A stretch of 20,160 nt of DNA from a virus, in IMG/VR virus record IMGVR_UViG_3300006749_000197, positions 1-20,160 of that record. The stretch is one strand, 5' to 3'. The notes under the pieces were generated by a model. That model had not been told where the DNA came from, searched no databases, and saw only the letters and a list, made by a program, of their open reading frames with translations. Position numbers and translations under genes: made by a program. This document shows positions 14,483 to 19,836 of this stretch, in pieces (position 1 is the stretch's first letter; every line of letters begins with the position of its first letter).

Positions 14483-14521
14483 TGCACTAGTGCAAGTAAT
14501 ATCTTTTAGAATCATTCTAAA
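14483..14521. promoter_or_regulatory. Two palindromes upstream of the GLDQ-family gene
   Basis: TGCACTAGTGCA (14483-14494) is a perfect 12-bp palindrome, and TTTAGAAT-c-ATTCTAAA (14505-14521) is an inverted repeat with 8-bp arms. Both lie 50-90 bases upstream of the gene starting at 14435. The first overlaps a TTGCAC that could be a -35 element on the minus strand. They look like operator sites for a dimeric regulator. The rest of 14522-14617 shows no gene. Confidence 0.4.
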
Positions 14522-14617
14522 CTAGCTACACCATTCGGCATCAGAGCTGAGCTGCGATCCACGACCCTGAAGTTTATAGCTGCACGGATCCAGCTGCAAG
14601 TCAAACGAGACGAGAAT

Positions 14618-14749
14618 CTAGAAAACATGGGACAAACCGAGAATCAGAAGACCTGTGGTTACCAGGATCCCAGTGGGCCAGAGTAGAAGTAACAAAACAT
14701 ACAGGCCAATGATTAACGACACGAGGTTACCAGCTCCTGCAGCGTGCAC
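14618..14749 (-). CDS. Tiny two-helix membrane protein
   Basis: A 43-residue ORF starting at GTG 14749 (an alternative GTG at 14722 gives 34 residues). After a short polar start it reads LVSLIIGLYVLLLLLWPTGI followed by LVTTGLLILGLSHVF: two hydrophobic helices around a WPTG turn. It begins just after the stop of the 94-residue gene, and an AGGAG lies upstream of the second GTG. The coherent hydrophobicity argues for a real gene despite its size. A small phage inner-membrane effector or lysis helper is possible; nothing proves it. Confidence 0.5.
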   Translation of the reverse strand: MHAAGAGNLVSLIIGLYVLLLLLWPTGILVTTGLLILGLSHVF

Positions 14750-14755
14750 CTGATG

Positions 14756-15040
14756 CTACTCTTCATCACCGTCCTCCTTGACGACACTGTCCTTCCACGA
14801 GAATCCATTCGCAATGCACCTGGCACCGGTTCCGCCAGTCAAAGCATACGTCTTTCCTGCTTCAGGTTTATCCTGCTGCACGGCATCCTCCGGGGACCAG
14901 CCACCCGGTGGCGTGTTCTCCTTGTTAATTTTTTTTATTAGCTTCTTGAGCGGCATCTTCTTCGAAGGCTTTTCCGTTACTATGTATTCACATCCATAGT
15001 AATCATTCATTTGTTGAATCATTTTCTTACTTAGTGGCAT
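14756..15040 (-). CDS. Small hypothetical early protein in GC-rich patch
   Basis: A 94-residue protein: a basic N-terminal half (MPLSKKMIQQMNDYYGCEYI, KPSKKMPLKKLIKKINKE), then a Gly/Pro linker (NTPPGGWSPEDA) and TYALTGGTGARCIANGFSWK with a very acidic tail (VKEDGDEE). A good AGGAG ribosome site and the AACTAAC leader precede it. A consensus promoter lies about 90 bases upstream (15131-15159). The coding sequence is visibly more GC-rich than the structural genes. No family recognised. Confidence 0.6.
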   Translation of the reverse strand: MPLSKKMIQQMNDYYGCEYIVTEKPSKKMPLKKLIKKINKENTPPGGWSPEDAVQQDKPEAGKTYALTGGTGARCIANGFSWKDSVVKEDGDEE

Positions 15041-15130
15041 TGGTTCTCCTTTGTTAGTTAGCAGCTCACCCCACCCTTTCGTTTGTTACATAGGCTACTT
15101 GTTGATGTGCCAGCGTGATGAGCTAACCCT

Positions 15131-15159
15131 TATATAAGATACGATGGGATACCTGTCAA
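15131..15159 (-). promoter_or_regulatory. Consensus sigma70 promoter
   Basis: On the minus strand, TTGACA (15159-15154), a 17-base spacer and TATATA (15136-15131) match the bacterial housekeeping consensus closely. The -35 overlaps the stop of the 62-residue gene. It drives the gene starting at 15040 with a leader of about 85 bases. It shares GGTTGACAG-TATCCCA with the promoter at 15366-15394. Confidence 0.75.
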
Positions 15160-15344
15160 CCCTTTATTTTTTTTAATCTCTCTTCAAAAGACCATTTTTT
15201 TTCTTCAGGAAGTTCCGTAATTATTTGAGCTACCAGCGTGGTGAGCTCCCGAACCTGAGTCTGCAGTCCGTCTAGTTTCTTGTTGTATGTACGAGATCTG
15301 TTCTCGCCTCGAACGAGATCCAGTGCATCGAAATCATGTGCCAT
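15156..15344 (-). CDS. Small coiled-coil protein
   Basis: A 62-residue protein beginning MAHDFDALDLVRGENRSRTY and continuing with a leucine/valine heptad segment (LDGLQTQVRELTTLVAQIIT) and a charged helix (FEERLKKIKG). It probably forms a dimeric or trimeric coiled coil. A strong CTAAGGAG site and a consensus promoter directly upstream make it a confident gene. The codons around its RGENRSR segment carry a copy of the GAACGA-type repeat (15311-15318). Function unknown. Confidence 0.62.
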   Translation of the reverse strand: MAHDFDALDLVRGENRSRTYNKKLDGLQTQVRELTTLVAQIITELPEEKKWSFEERLKKIKG

Positions 15345-15365
15345 ATCTTCTCCTTAGTTGGGCTG

Positions 15366-15394
15366 ACCATACGACATCGTGGGATATCTGTCAA
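15366..15394 (-). promoter_or_regulatory. Sigma70 promoter
   Basis: On the minus strand, TTGACA (15394-15389), a 17-base spacer and TATGGT (15371-15366). Transcription would start about 15 bases before the ATG at 15344, giving a very short leader containing only the ribosome site. The -35 and the following bases are nearly identical to the promoter 235 bases downstream. Confidence 0.7.
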
Positions 15395-15457
15395 CCACAA
15401 ATTTCCAGCGACCCCCCTGAAGCGTAACCTTCACCAACTAAGCTGCATGGTTAACTT

Positions 15458-15683
15458 AAACGAGATTTGTCAGGAACGAGAACGAGATCCTGAACGAGCT
15501 TCCAGCATCACGCTGCACAGGCTCCCGCTGAAGGAACCAGCACCGGGCCGTTATTACTTATAAACGAGAACGAGAACGAGAAACGAGGGTACGAGCTTAC
15601 GCTTCAGGATCCAGCTGCACCAGCTCCTGAAGACTGGCCTGAACCTCCGGCCATTTAACAGGGAACGAGAACGAGAAACGAGG
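15458..15683. repeat. Dispersed GAACGA-unit repeats around the nuclease gene end
   Basis: Copies of a GAACGA-based repeat occur at 15458-15465, 15473-15499, 15561-15595 and 15663-15683. Others are at 13951-13968, 14604-14616 and 15311-15318. Positions 15568-15588 and 15663-15683 are identical over 21 bases, 95 bases apart, one just outside and one inside the nuclease coding region. The gene-free stretch 15395-15596 is otherwise made of these repeats plus CTGAAG/CCAGC-rich words; I see no convincing ORF there. Confidence 0.7.
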
Positions 15684-16004
15684 TTTCAGTAACCGAGGTT
15701 CGGTAAAACCGGACACAGGACACCTGTACAGTTTGAGTTTTCTCTCCGAGAGGGCCTCATTGCAGATAATAACTATACCACCTGCCTTGACATATTTATT
15801 GATCCAAACAACCTGCCACTTATTTAGCTTAGGATAACTGACATAATCTGATTTTAATTCCATCCAAAATACATTGCTAAAACCAACACAATGTATATCT
15901 GGAATACCATTGATTGTACTAGATTCTATGCGGGTAAAGAATACATTTTTAATATTCTTTTTTATTCTATTCCACAATAAAGATTCTCTATTTTTAGCTG
16001 CCAT
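15597..16004 (-). CDS. VRR-NUC type nuclease (PD-(D/E)XK fold)
   Basis: A 135-residue protein whose core fits the VRR-NUC/Holliday-resolvase-like nucleases. SLLWNRIKKNIKNVFFTRIE is an N-terminal helix carrying E27 on its far end. GIPDI holds D36, and FWMELKSD supplies the ExK pair E49/K51. KLNKWQVVWINKYVKAGG is the typical helix, followed by the strand GIVIIC. The domain seems complete by residue 100. The remaining tail (KPRFSFSFPVKWPE onward) is encoded by GAACGA repeats and GC-rich flanking sequence and looks added. It would cut branched or structured DNA during replication or packaging; no ribosome site is obvious. Confidence 0.78.
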   Translation of the reverse strand: MAAKNRESLLWNRIKKNIKNVFFTRIESSTINGIPDIHCVGFSNVFWMELKSDYVSYPKLNKWQVVWINKYVKAGGIVIICNEALSERKLKLYRCPVSGFTEPRLLKPRFSFSFPVKWPEVQASLQELVQLDPEA

Positions 16005-16010
16005 TTAAAG

Positions 16011-16310
16011 TCAAGAATTTATCTTTTTGATACTTACAATAACACTATTTGGTATGATTGTAGTGTTACCAATATCTTCAATCTCTCCCTTATCATTTGA
16101 ATTATAATCGCCAAATATTCTAGTCACGCCTTTGGCTTGACTTAATAGATGTCCATTCGTAACACAAGTTGCTAGCTTAGCTTTTTTTAATGAATCAAAA
16201 TTTTGCCAACCAGAATCACTAACGATGTCATTCCATGTTACAGAAACCATAGGGTATCTATCTTTCCAATGTTTTGCTTTTTTATTAATATTTATTTTTC
16301 GTTTCAACAT
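16011..16310 (-). CDS. Small conserved phage protein, function unknown
   Basis: A 99-residue protein with a basic start (KRKININKKAKHWKDRYP), then VTWNDIVSDSGWQN and LKKAKLATCVTNGHLLSQAK. It ends with a beta-rich block (VTRIFGDYNSND, TIIPNSVIVSIKKI). The WxDIxxxxxW...A.C.T.GxL pattern recalls short phage proteins next to terminase genes, for which I know no function. It overlaps the preceding small ORF by 26 bases and lies six bases before the nuclease gene, consistent with one operon from terS. Confidence 0.6.
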   Translation of the reverse strand: MLKRKININKKAKHWKDRYPMVSVTWNDIVSDSGWQNFDSLKKAKLATCVTNGHLLSQAKGVTRIFGDYNSNDKGEIEDIGNTTIIPNSVIVSIKKINS

Positions 16311-16491
16311 TTACAATACCTACTGAAGTGTTAAGTGTTGAGTTATGGATCTCGTTAAAAGCCTTGAGCCAGACAGACCAACTAGCTTTCTTCAATTTGT
16401 TCTGCTGTGCTTTCGACAACCTCGATGGTCTTTGCGTTATACCCATCGATTTTGTTTGAAAGTTCCTTGAGTTTACTTTCAAGTTCTTCAC
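16285..16491 (-). CDS. Possible small protein overlapping the terS 3' end
   Basis: A 68-residue frame from GTG 16491, which has GGAGGG eight bases upstream but lies deep inside terS. The C-terminal part, ASWSVWLKAFNEIHNSTLN, extends beyond terS through sequence with no other gene and looks protein-like. The first half is the shadow of terS and may not be translated; a TTG at 16395 would give a 36-residue product without overlap problems. The gene is plausible as filler between terS and the next gene, but the start is unresolved. Confidence 0.35.
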   Translation of the reverse strand: MKNLKVNSRNFQTKSMGITQRPSRLSKAQQNKLKKASWSVWLKAFNEIHNSTLNTSVGIVNVETKNKY

Positions 16492-16912
16492 GCGACATGC
16501 CCTCCAACCCGGTTACTTTAACTTCTTTTCTATCAACATACTGCCCTGCTAATTGGCCAGATCTATATTCAGCATTAATAGCAGCAGCATATTGTTTATC
16601 ACTCTCTGCACTCAATGCAATTCTTTCAAGTCTTTTGTAACGCCTAAGGTTATCACCCTCGTACTTCGCACATTCTTCTTTGTAAATTTTGTCCATGTAT
16701 CTAACAACATGTGGATTAAGTTTTCTATTTGTTAATCTAGATGCTATGACTGAGTAATCATTATCATTCTTACAATCAAATCCTGCTTCTTTAGCAGCAT
16801 CAGCTTTTGTAATGTTACCCCAGTTTTTAACATACACCTCAATGAATTTCTTTTGCTTTAAGGTCAAGTCGTCTTCAGTTCTGAGTTCTTTCTTTTTCAA
16901 TCCTCTAGTCAT
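16382..16912 (-). CDS. Terminase small subunit-like protein
   Basis: A 176-residue protein with LTLKQKKFIEVYVKNWGNIT then KADAAKEAGF near residues 16-44, the helix-turn-helix opening shared by Terminase_2-type small subunits. A helical middle part (YMDKIYKEECAKYEGDNLRR) follows, and then a C-terminal coiled-coil region (MSREELESKLKELSNKIDGY) expected for oligomerisation and TerL contact. It recognises the packaging site and stimulates TerL. The gene begins directly beside the iteron/inverted-repeat region, and terL is about 3.5 kb further on, with eight or more other genes between. The ribosome site is weak. A generic HTH regulator is the alternative. Confidence 0.7.
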   Translation of the reverse strand: MTRGLKKKELRTEDDLTLKQKKFIEVYVKNWGNITKADAAKEAGFDCKNDNDYSVIASRLTNRKLNPHVVRYMDKIYKEECAKYEGDNLRRYKRLERIALSAESDKQYAAAINAEYRSGQLAGQYVDRKEVKVTGLEGMSREELESKLKELSNKIDGYNAKTIEVVESTAEQIEES

Positions 16913-16915
16913 ATT

Positions 16916-17160
16916 TCTACTATATAGATTATTCTAACCTTTTGAAAGTGCAACCTAAAACAACCCAAGGTATCTATTTATGCAATATTATTGTTTAGGT
17001 GTCCCTCAGGGACACCATAGGGACACCACAGGGACACCATTAAAATCGTCTAAAAGCATTGGTATAATTGAATAATAGTCATTCAGGGACACCAGGGACA
17101 CCATATTAGGGTCCGATGTAAAATAAAATAATGAAAGGGTATAATAATCTATATAGTAGA
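16916..17160. repeat. Iteron cluster flanked by an imperfect 24-bp inverted repeat (possible origin or packaging/regulatory site)
   Basis: Five direct copies of AGGGACACCA start at 17008, 17019, 17030, 17085 and 17094, and one inverted copy (GGTGTCCCT) is at 16998-17006. The first three are spaced exactly 11 bases, one helical turn; the last two are nine apart. The cluster is enclosed by TCTACTATATAGATTATT at 16916-16933 and the same sequence in reverse at 17143-17160; over 24 bases (16916-16939 and 17137-17160) 22 match. Between are AT-rich stretches including TGGTATAAT at 17060-17068. This is the signature of a protein-bound origin, TerS pac site or operator array; which one is not decided by sequence alone. 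Confidence 0.8.
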
Positions 17161-17191
17161 ATTTAATAATTGACCACAAATACAGTAAATG

Positions 17192-17312
17192 CTACAAATA
17201 ATCATTCAAAAACGCGGCCACCATCATCCTTGCAGATATCCGGTGGCCGTTACCCATTAAAACTTGATCTCTCTGACCGAATACACTAAACTGTTAACTG
17301 AGCTTTTTTCAT
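17192..17312 (-). pseudogene. Small gene with apparent +1 frameshift (MKKAQLT / FSVFGQRDQV...)
   Basis: ATG at 17312 carries the shared AACTAACC leader and a purine-rich ribosome site, but the frame stops after eight residues (MKKAQLTV). Skipping one base leads straight into an open frame of 32 residues, FSVFGQRDQVLMGNGHRISA then RMMVAAFLNDYL, to a TAG at 17192-17194. The joined 39-40-residue product looks like a genuine small protein. Causes could be a disabling mutation, a sequencing error, or programmed +1 shifting at GTT-TAG. If only the ATG at the internal M is used the product is 21 residues. An 8-bp hairpin (17215-17222 with 17242-17249) lies within it. Confidence 0.4.
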
Positions 17313-17348
17313 TATTAGCTCTCTTAGGTTAGTTACCCTGCCAGTTTA

Positions 17349-17729
17349 TTATTCTTTTTTTCTTGGCAGGGTTAACCTGTCAATACCACGCTTAATAATT
17401 CTTCTCGATTCTTTATCATTAGCAGCTCTATATTTTCTATATTTATCTCGATACTCCATCCACATTAATTCTGTTTTATTAAATGTAATAGTTTTCTCTT
17501 GTCTTAATTTTAAAAATCTTTCTCTTACAAAGGTAGGGTCCAAATCAGCGTACCAACAAATTTTATCAAAATCTGCGTCACCATTTTTAAACCAATTATA
17601 ACTATCTTCCTTATTATAAGCGTCTACCTTACTCGATGTACTAAAGGCACAGTCTTCAAACGCCTGTACAATGATAGCTTGGAACAAGCGTTGCTCTGCA
17701 TGTTTAACATTCAATATAGCGTGTGCCAT
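17349..17729 (-). CDS. Conserved phage early protein, function unknown
   Basis: A 126-residue protein starting MAHAILNVKHAEQRLFQAII. The ATG at 17729 was chosen because it comes one base after the stop of the upstream gene; a GTG at 17771 would overlap it. Blocks seen are VQAFEDCAFS, DSYNWFKNGDADFDKICWYA and LDPTFVRERFLKLRQ. Another is TELMWMEYRDKYRKYRAAND. I recall this layout (LFQxxIVQAFEDA, WFxxxxxDFxxICxxAxxDP, WxxYRxxYxxYR) from phage proteins near replication and terminase genes; no activity is assigned. It resembles small DNA-binding proteins in being helical with basic ends. Confidence 0.65.
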   Translation of the reverse strand: MAHAILNVKHAEQRLFQAIIVQAFEDCAFSTSSKVDAYNKEDSYNWFKNGDADFDKICWYADLDPTFVRERFLKLRQEKTITFNKTELMWMEYRDKYRKYRAANDKESRRIIKRGIDRLTLPRKKE

Positions 17730-17730
17730 A

Positions 17731-17991
17731 TCAATGCCCAAAATTTTTAACAAGGTCGGTGAGTAATTCACGATATTGCCGCTGCTCCTTTTTAGGATGC
17801 CTCATGGCCATGAGTTCCGTGTAATCATCCAGAACACCATTAATGAATCGCATTTTACCTACACCATCTAATGAATCCAGGATCCTATAATGATAGTCAA
17901 TTAAAGCGTCTATAGTTAGATCATCGTCCATAATTACGCGACCGCAGAGTGGGAAAGATATCGATATGGAAAAAACTCTACGGTCACGCAT
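17731..17991 (-). CDS. Small hypothetical early protein
   Basis: An 86-residue reading from ATG 17991, which overlaps the upstream stop by eight bases (ATGCGTGA). A second ATG (17931) would give a more natural 66-residue acidic protein starting MDDDLTIDALIDYHYRI; neither has a clear ribosome site. The C-terminal half is helical (LDDYTELMAMRHPKKEQRQY, RELLTDLVKNFGH). It is one of three tightly coupled genes (18238 down to 17349). Function unknown. Confidence 0.5.
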   Translation of the reverse strand: MRDRRVFSISISFPLCGRVIMDDDLTIDALIDYHYRILDSLDGVGKMRFINGVLDDYTELMAMRHPKKEQRQYRELLTDLVKNFGH

Positions 17992-18238
17992 CTTTATTGT
18001 AGACCAGTTTTATGCCTTTAGCCTTAGCTGCAGCTTTTCTACCTGATCTCCAACACTCCTCAATTATCTCAAGGAATGAAAGACTGAAATTTCCTAAACC
18101 AAAATCATTTCCACAATACAACTGAAACATAAGACTAGTCATTTGATTATATGTCTTCTTGTCTGGACATATAATAACCAATTTTGTTAATGCTTCTCTT
18201 AAAGCATCTTCACTAGCTTTATTTTTCTTTTTAGCCAC
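17984..18238 (-). CDS. Small hypothetical early protein with GTG start
   Basis: An 84-residue protein starting at GTG 18238, just after a strong AGGAGAA; the longer reading to 18310 lacks a ribosome site. The protein opens AKKKNKASEDALREALTKLV and continues IICPDKKTYNQMTSLMFQLY, then FSLSFLEIIEECWRSGRKAA, and is mostly helical. A promoter-like pair at 18346-18372 lies about 110 bases upstream and just after a terminator, so it begins a transcription unit. No family recognised. Confidence 0.55.
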   Translation of the reverse strand: MAKKKNKASEDALREALTKLVIICPDKKTYNQMTSLMFQLYCGNDFGLGNFSLSFLEIIEECWRSGRKAAAKAKGIKLVYNKDA

Positions 18239-18345
18239 AATTCTCCTAATTAATTTAAAAAAATTTGTGCTCGTTGTTCTATGAAAATAAAGTGTTTTTG
18301 AAAGCCCCACTTTTTCATTTAGGCTTAGGAATACGTTATATTGTT

Positions 18346-18372
18346 ATTATAAAATTTGTGACCTTATTGCAA
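18346..18372 (-). promoter_or_regulatory. Probable promoter downstream of the 18.4-kb terminator
   Basis: On the minus strand, TTGCAA (18372-18367) and a perfect TATAAT (18351-18346) are separated by 15 bases, shorter than ideal. It sits immediately after the terminator and before the three coupled genes starting at 18238, a logical place for a promoter. Confidence 0.45.
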
Positions 18373-18379
18373 CATAAAA

Positions 18380-18405
18380 AAAAGGCCCAGTCTCCCGGGC
18401 CTTTT
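18380..18405 (-). terminator. Rho-independent terminator
   Basis: AAAAGGCCC (18380-18388) pairs with GGGCCTTTT (18397-18405) around an eight-base loop. On the minus strand the GGCCC...GGGCC stem is followed by eight T, a strong intrinsic terminator ending the ParB-like operon. On the plus strand the T-run is only four, so it may also work weakly in that direction. Confidence 0.85.
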
Positions 18406-18452
18406 GCGTAATTAGATTAAGGGTTAACCGTCTGCAGCTCTCAACCTAATTA

Positions 18453-18668
18453 CTATTTACCGTTCAGCAGGACGCGTCCCTGCTTAAGTAAAATCTCTCT
18501 CATCTGTGAAACAGATTTGCCTTCTTTCTTGGCAATTTTACGAATCTCTTCATCAACTAGTTTAGCTATCATATTTCCAGGTCTTCTGAAACCCTCTTTA
18601 CCCATAGCCCTAATTATACAATAGGATTCAATATCAACTGCACAAGACTTCCATTTATTTATGTCCAT
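18453..18668 (-). CDS. Small basic hypothetical protein
   Basis: A 71-residue protein starting MDINKWKSCAVDIESYCIIR. Its C-terminal part, GFRRPGNMIAKLVDEEIRKI and KKEGKSVSQMREILLKQGRV, is basic and helical, compatible with a small DNA-binding (ribbon-helix-helix-like) protein, though I cannot place it in a family. The ATG overlaps the ParB-like gene's stop by one base (TAATG), so the two are coupled and may act together. The terminator follows 50 bases downstream. Confidence 0.6.
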   Translation of the reverse strand: MDINKWKSCAVDIESYCIIRAMGKEGFRRPGNMIAKLVDEEIRKIAKKEGKSVSQMREILLKQGRVLLNGK

Positions 18669-19456
18669 TATGCTGCCTCTCGTTTGTCAAAGTCTCTATC
18701 CAAAGCAAATTTAAGTAGATCAATTTTTTTATCTCTAGTTAATCCACCATTATAAACTTTATCAAACTGTTCTATGTAATCTGAGCTAGATGTTACAGGT
18801 AACAACTTACCAGCTTTTGATTTCATAGCAGCCTTAAGTCTTTCGAATGAAAACCTAGGGTGTTTGACCATAATTAAATATGCTCTAATTAATTGTCGTT
18901 TAAGTTTTTTGCCATTTGGATCTATTTGATTTCCAATATAAGTTAACTCTTTAGCAATCTTATCAAACTTTGTGATATTACCTGCAGCAATCTTCCAACT
19001 TCCAAGTTTAAACTCTTCAGTTAGATCTCTTGCAACAGTTGCTTTGCCAGAAAGTAATGCCAGTGTTTCTGCAACAGGCATTTTATATTCATCCATTTTA
19101 GATCGACAGATTTTGTAATCTTGTCTGTTACGATCGCAATGAAATTTTAAGAAGTTATCTAAGTTCCAGTTCCGTTTTCCGGTATTCATTCTCGCAGTAT
19201 CTAAAGCATCTTCAGATTCTGAGATAATAAAATATACTTCTAAGCCTAAATCTTTTCTAGCTTGTAAAGTATGTTGTCCATCTATAACTTCGTATTTTTT
19301 ATTTACGATAATAGGTTGCTGCGTATCCTTATCAGCAATCAATCTTTTAATTCTCTCTACATGAGTAGAATCAACTTCTCTATTACCTTTTGATTTTCTA
19401 AACATCGAATAATCTTTCGTTGAATAGAATTTATTTTTTATTTCCTTAGTGCTCAT
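18668..19456 (-). CDS. ParB/sulfiredoxin-fold protein
   Basis: A 262-residue protein starting MSTKEIKNKFYSTKDYSMFR at 19456; the reading upstream to 19504 lacks a ribosome site, while AAGGA is present here with the CTAACC leader. Residues about 25-85 form a ParB N-terminal-like domain: VDSTHVERIKRLI, QPIIVNKKYEVIDGQHTLQA with the GxH-type motif at 60-62, then the ARKDLGLEVYFIIS strand. The rest is helical with MNTGKRNWNLDNFLKF. In phages such proteins act as transcription or replication regulators or nucleases; no partition partner (ParA) is present, so plasmid-style partition is unlikely. Substrate unknown. Confidence 0.72.
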   Translation of the reverse strand: MSTKEIKNKFYSTKDYSMFRKSKGNREVDSTHVERIKRLIADKDTQQPIIVNKKYEVIDGQHTLQARKDLGLEVYFIISESEDALDTARMNTGKRNWNLDNFLKFHCDRNRQDYKICRSKMDEYKMPVAETLALLSGKATVARDLTEEFKLGSWKIAAGNITKFDKIAKELTYIGNQIDPNGKKLKRQLIRAYLIMVKHPRFSFERLKAAMKSKAGKLLPVTSSSDYIEQFDKVYNGGLTRDKKIDLLKFALDRDFDKREAA

Positions 19457-19472
19457 ATTTATTTTCCTTTGG

Positions 19473-19580
19473 TTAGTATATGATTGTGTAAAGCAGTGCA
19501 CCAACTAAAATTAAAAATATTTTAGGTGGTATGACCAACAAACAAATTAACAAACAAAATTTATAAAATTGATTTATCAT
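19473..19580 (-). CDS. Tiny hydrophobic protein between the ParB-like gene and the 91-aa gene
   Basis: A 35-residue ORF with ATG at 19580: MINQFYKFCLLICLLVIPPK followed by IFLILVGALLYTIIY. It has one or two membrane helices around a PPK turn. It overlaps the end of the 91-residue gene by 20 bases, and an AAGGAG sits 12 bases upstream. Its stop codon falls within the AACC leader of the next gene. It resembles the 43-residue membrane protein at 14618-14749 in design. AT-rich sequence easily gives hydrophobic ORFs by chance, so this is tentative. Confidence 0.4.
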   Translation of the reverse strand: MINQFYKFCLLICLLVIPPKIFLILVGALLYTIIY

Positions 19581-19836
19581 TATCGTCTATCGCTCCTTGT
19601 ATGTGGCTGTAAAGTAAATCCATCGCGACCTGCTCATTAATCGGATAGATAGGATGCTCTTCAAAGTTCATAGAACACTGCTGCAACCTACGCATCTGTT
19701 CTTGGAAATGGGAGTCTGCATATTCTAATACTTCTCCATTCACATTATTGACTTGAGTCTTGTCTAAGACATCATCAACTTCTTTTATCCATGTAGCAAA
19801 ATGGTCACTACTGGTTTTCAACTTAAGTGTTTTCAT
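19561..19836 (-). CDS. Small hypothetical early protein
   Basis: A 91-residue acidic protein beginning MKTLKLKTSSDHFATWIKEV. It is helical, with EYADSHFQEQMRRLQQCSMN in the middle and an ending with QVAMDLLYSHIQGAIDDNDK. It is the first minus-strand gene after the divergent promoter (19864-19898). The leader AACTAACCAAGAGAG stands in for a classical ribosome site. No family recognised; its position suggests very early expression. Confidence 0.6.
   Translation of the reverse strand: MKTLKLKTSSDHFATWIKEVDDVLDKTQVNNVNGEVLEYADSHFQEQMRRLQQCSMNFEEHPIYPINEQVAMDLLYSHIQGAIDDNDKSIL

Noticed and set aside
15336-15563. Plus-strand 75-residue ORF across promoter and repeats
   Set aside because: It runs over a consensus minus-strand promoter and repeat units, lacks a ribosome site, and its sequence shows no domain-like pattern.
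16998-17103. Possible CRISPR array
   Set aside because: Repeats are only 10 bases, spacers are 0-2 bases or one 45-base gap, and no cas genes are present; iterons explain it better.
16990-17105. Minus-strand 32-codon ORF (MVSLVSLNDYYS...) across the iterons
   Set aside because: Its codons are mostly the repeat itself read as GVP/VSL, there is no ribosome site, and the spacing and inversion of repeats fit a DNA site better than a protein.
18668-19456. Plasmid-type partition (ParB) as evidence of a phage-plasmid
   Set aside because: No ParA, no plasmid replication protein and no parS-like palindrome were seen; ParB-fold proteins are common in lytic phages.
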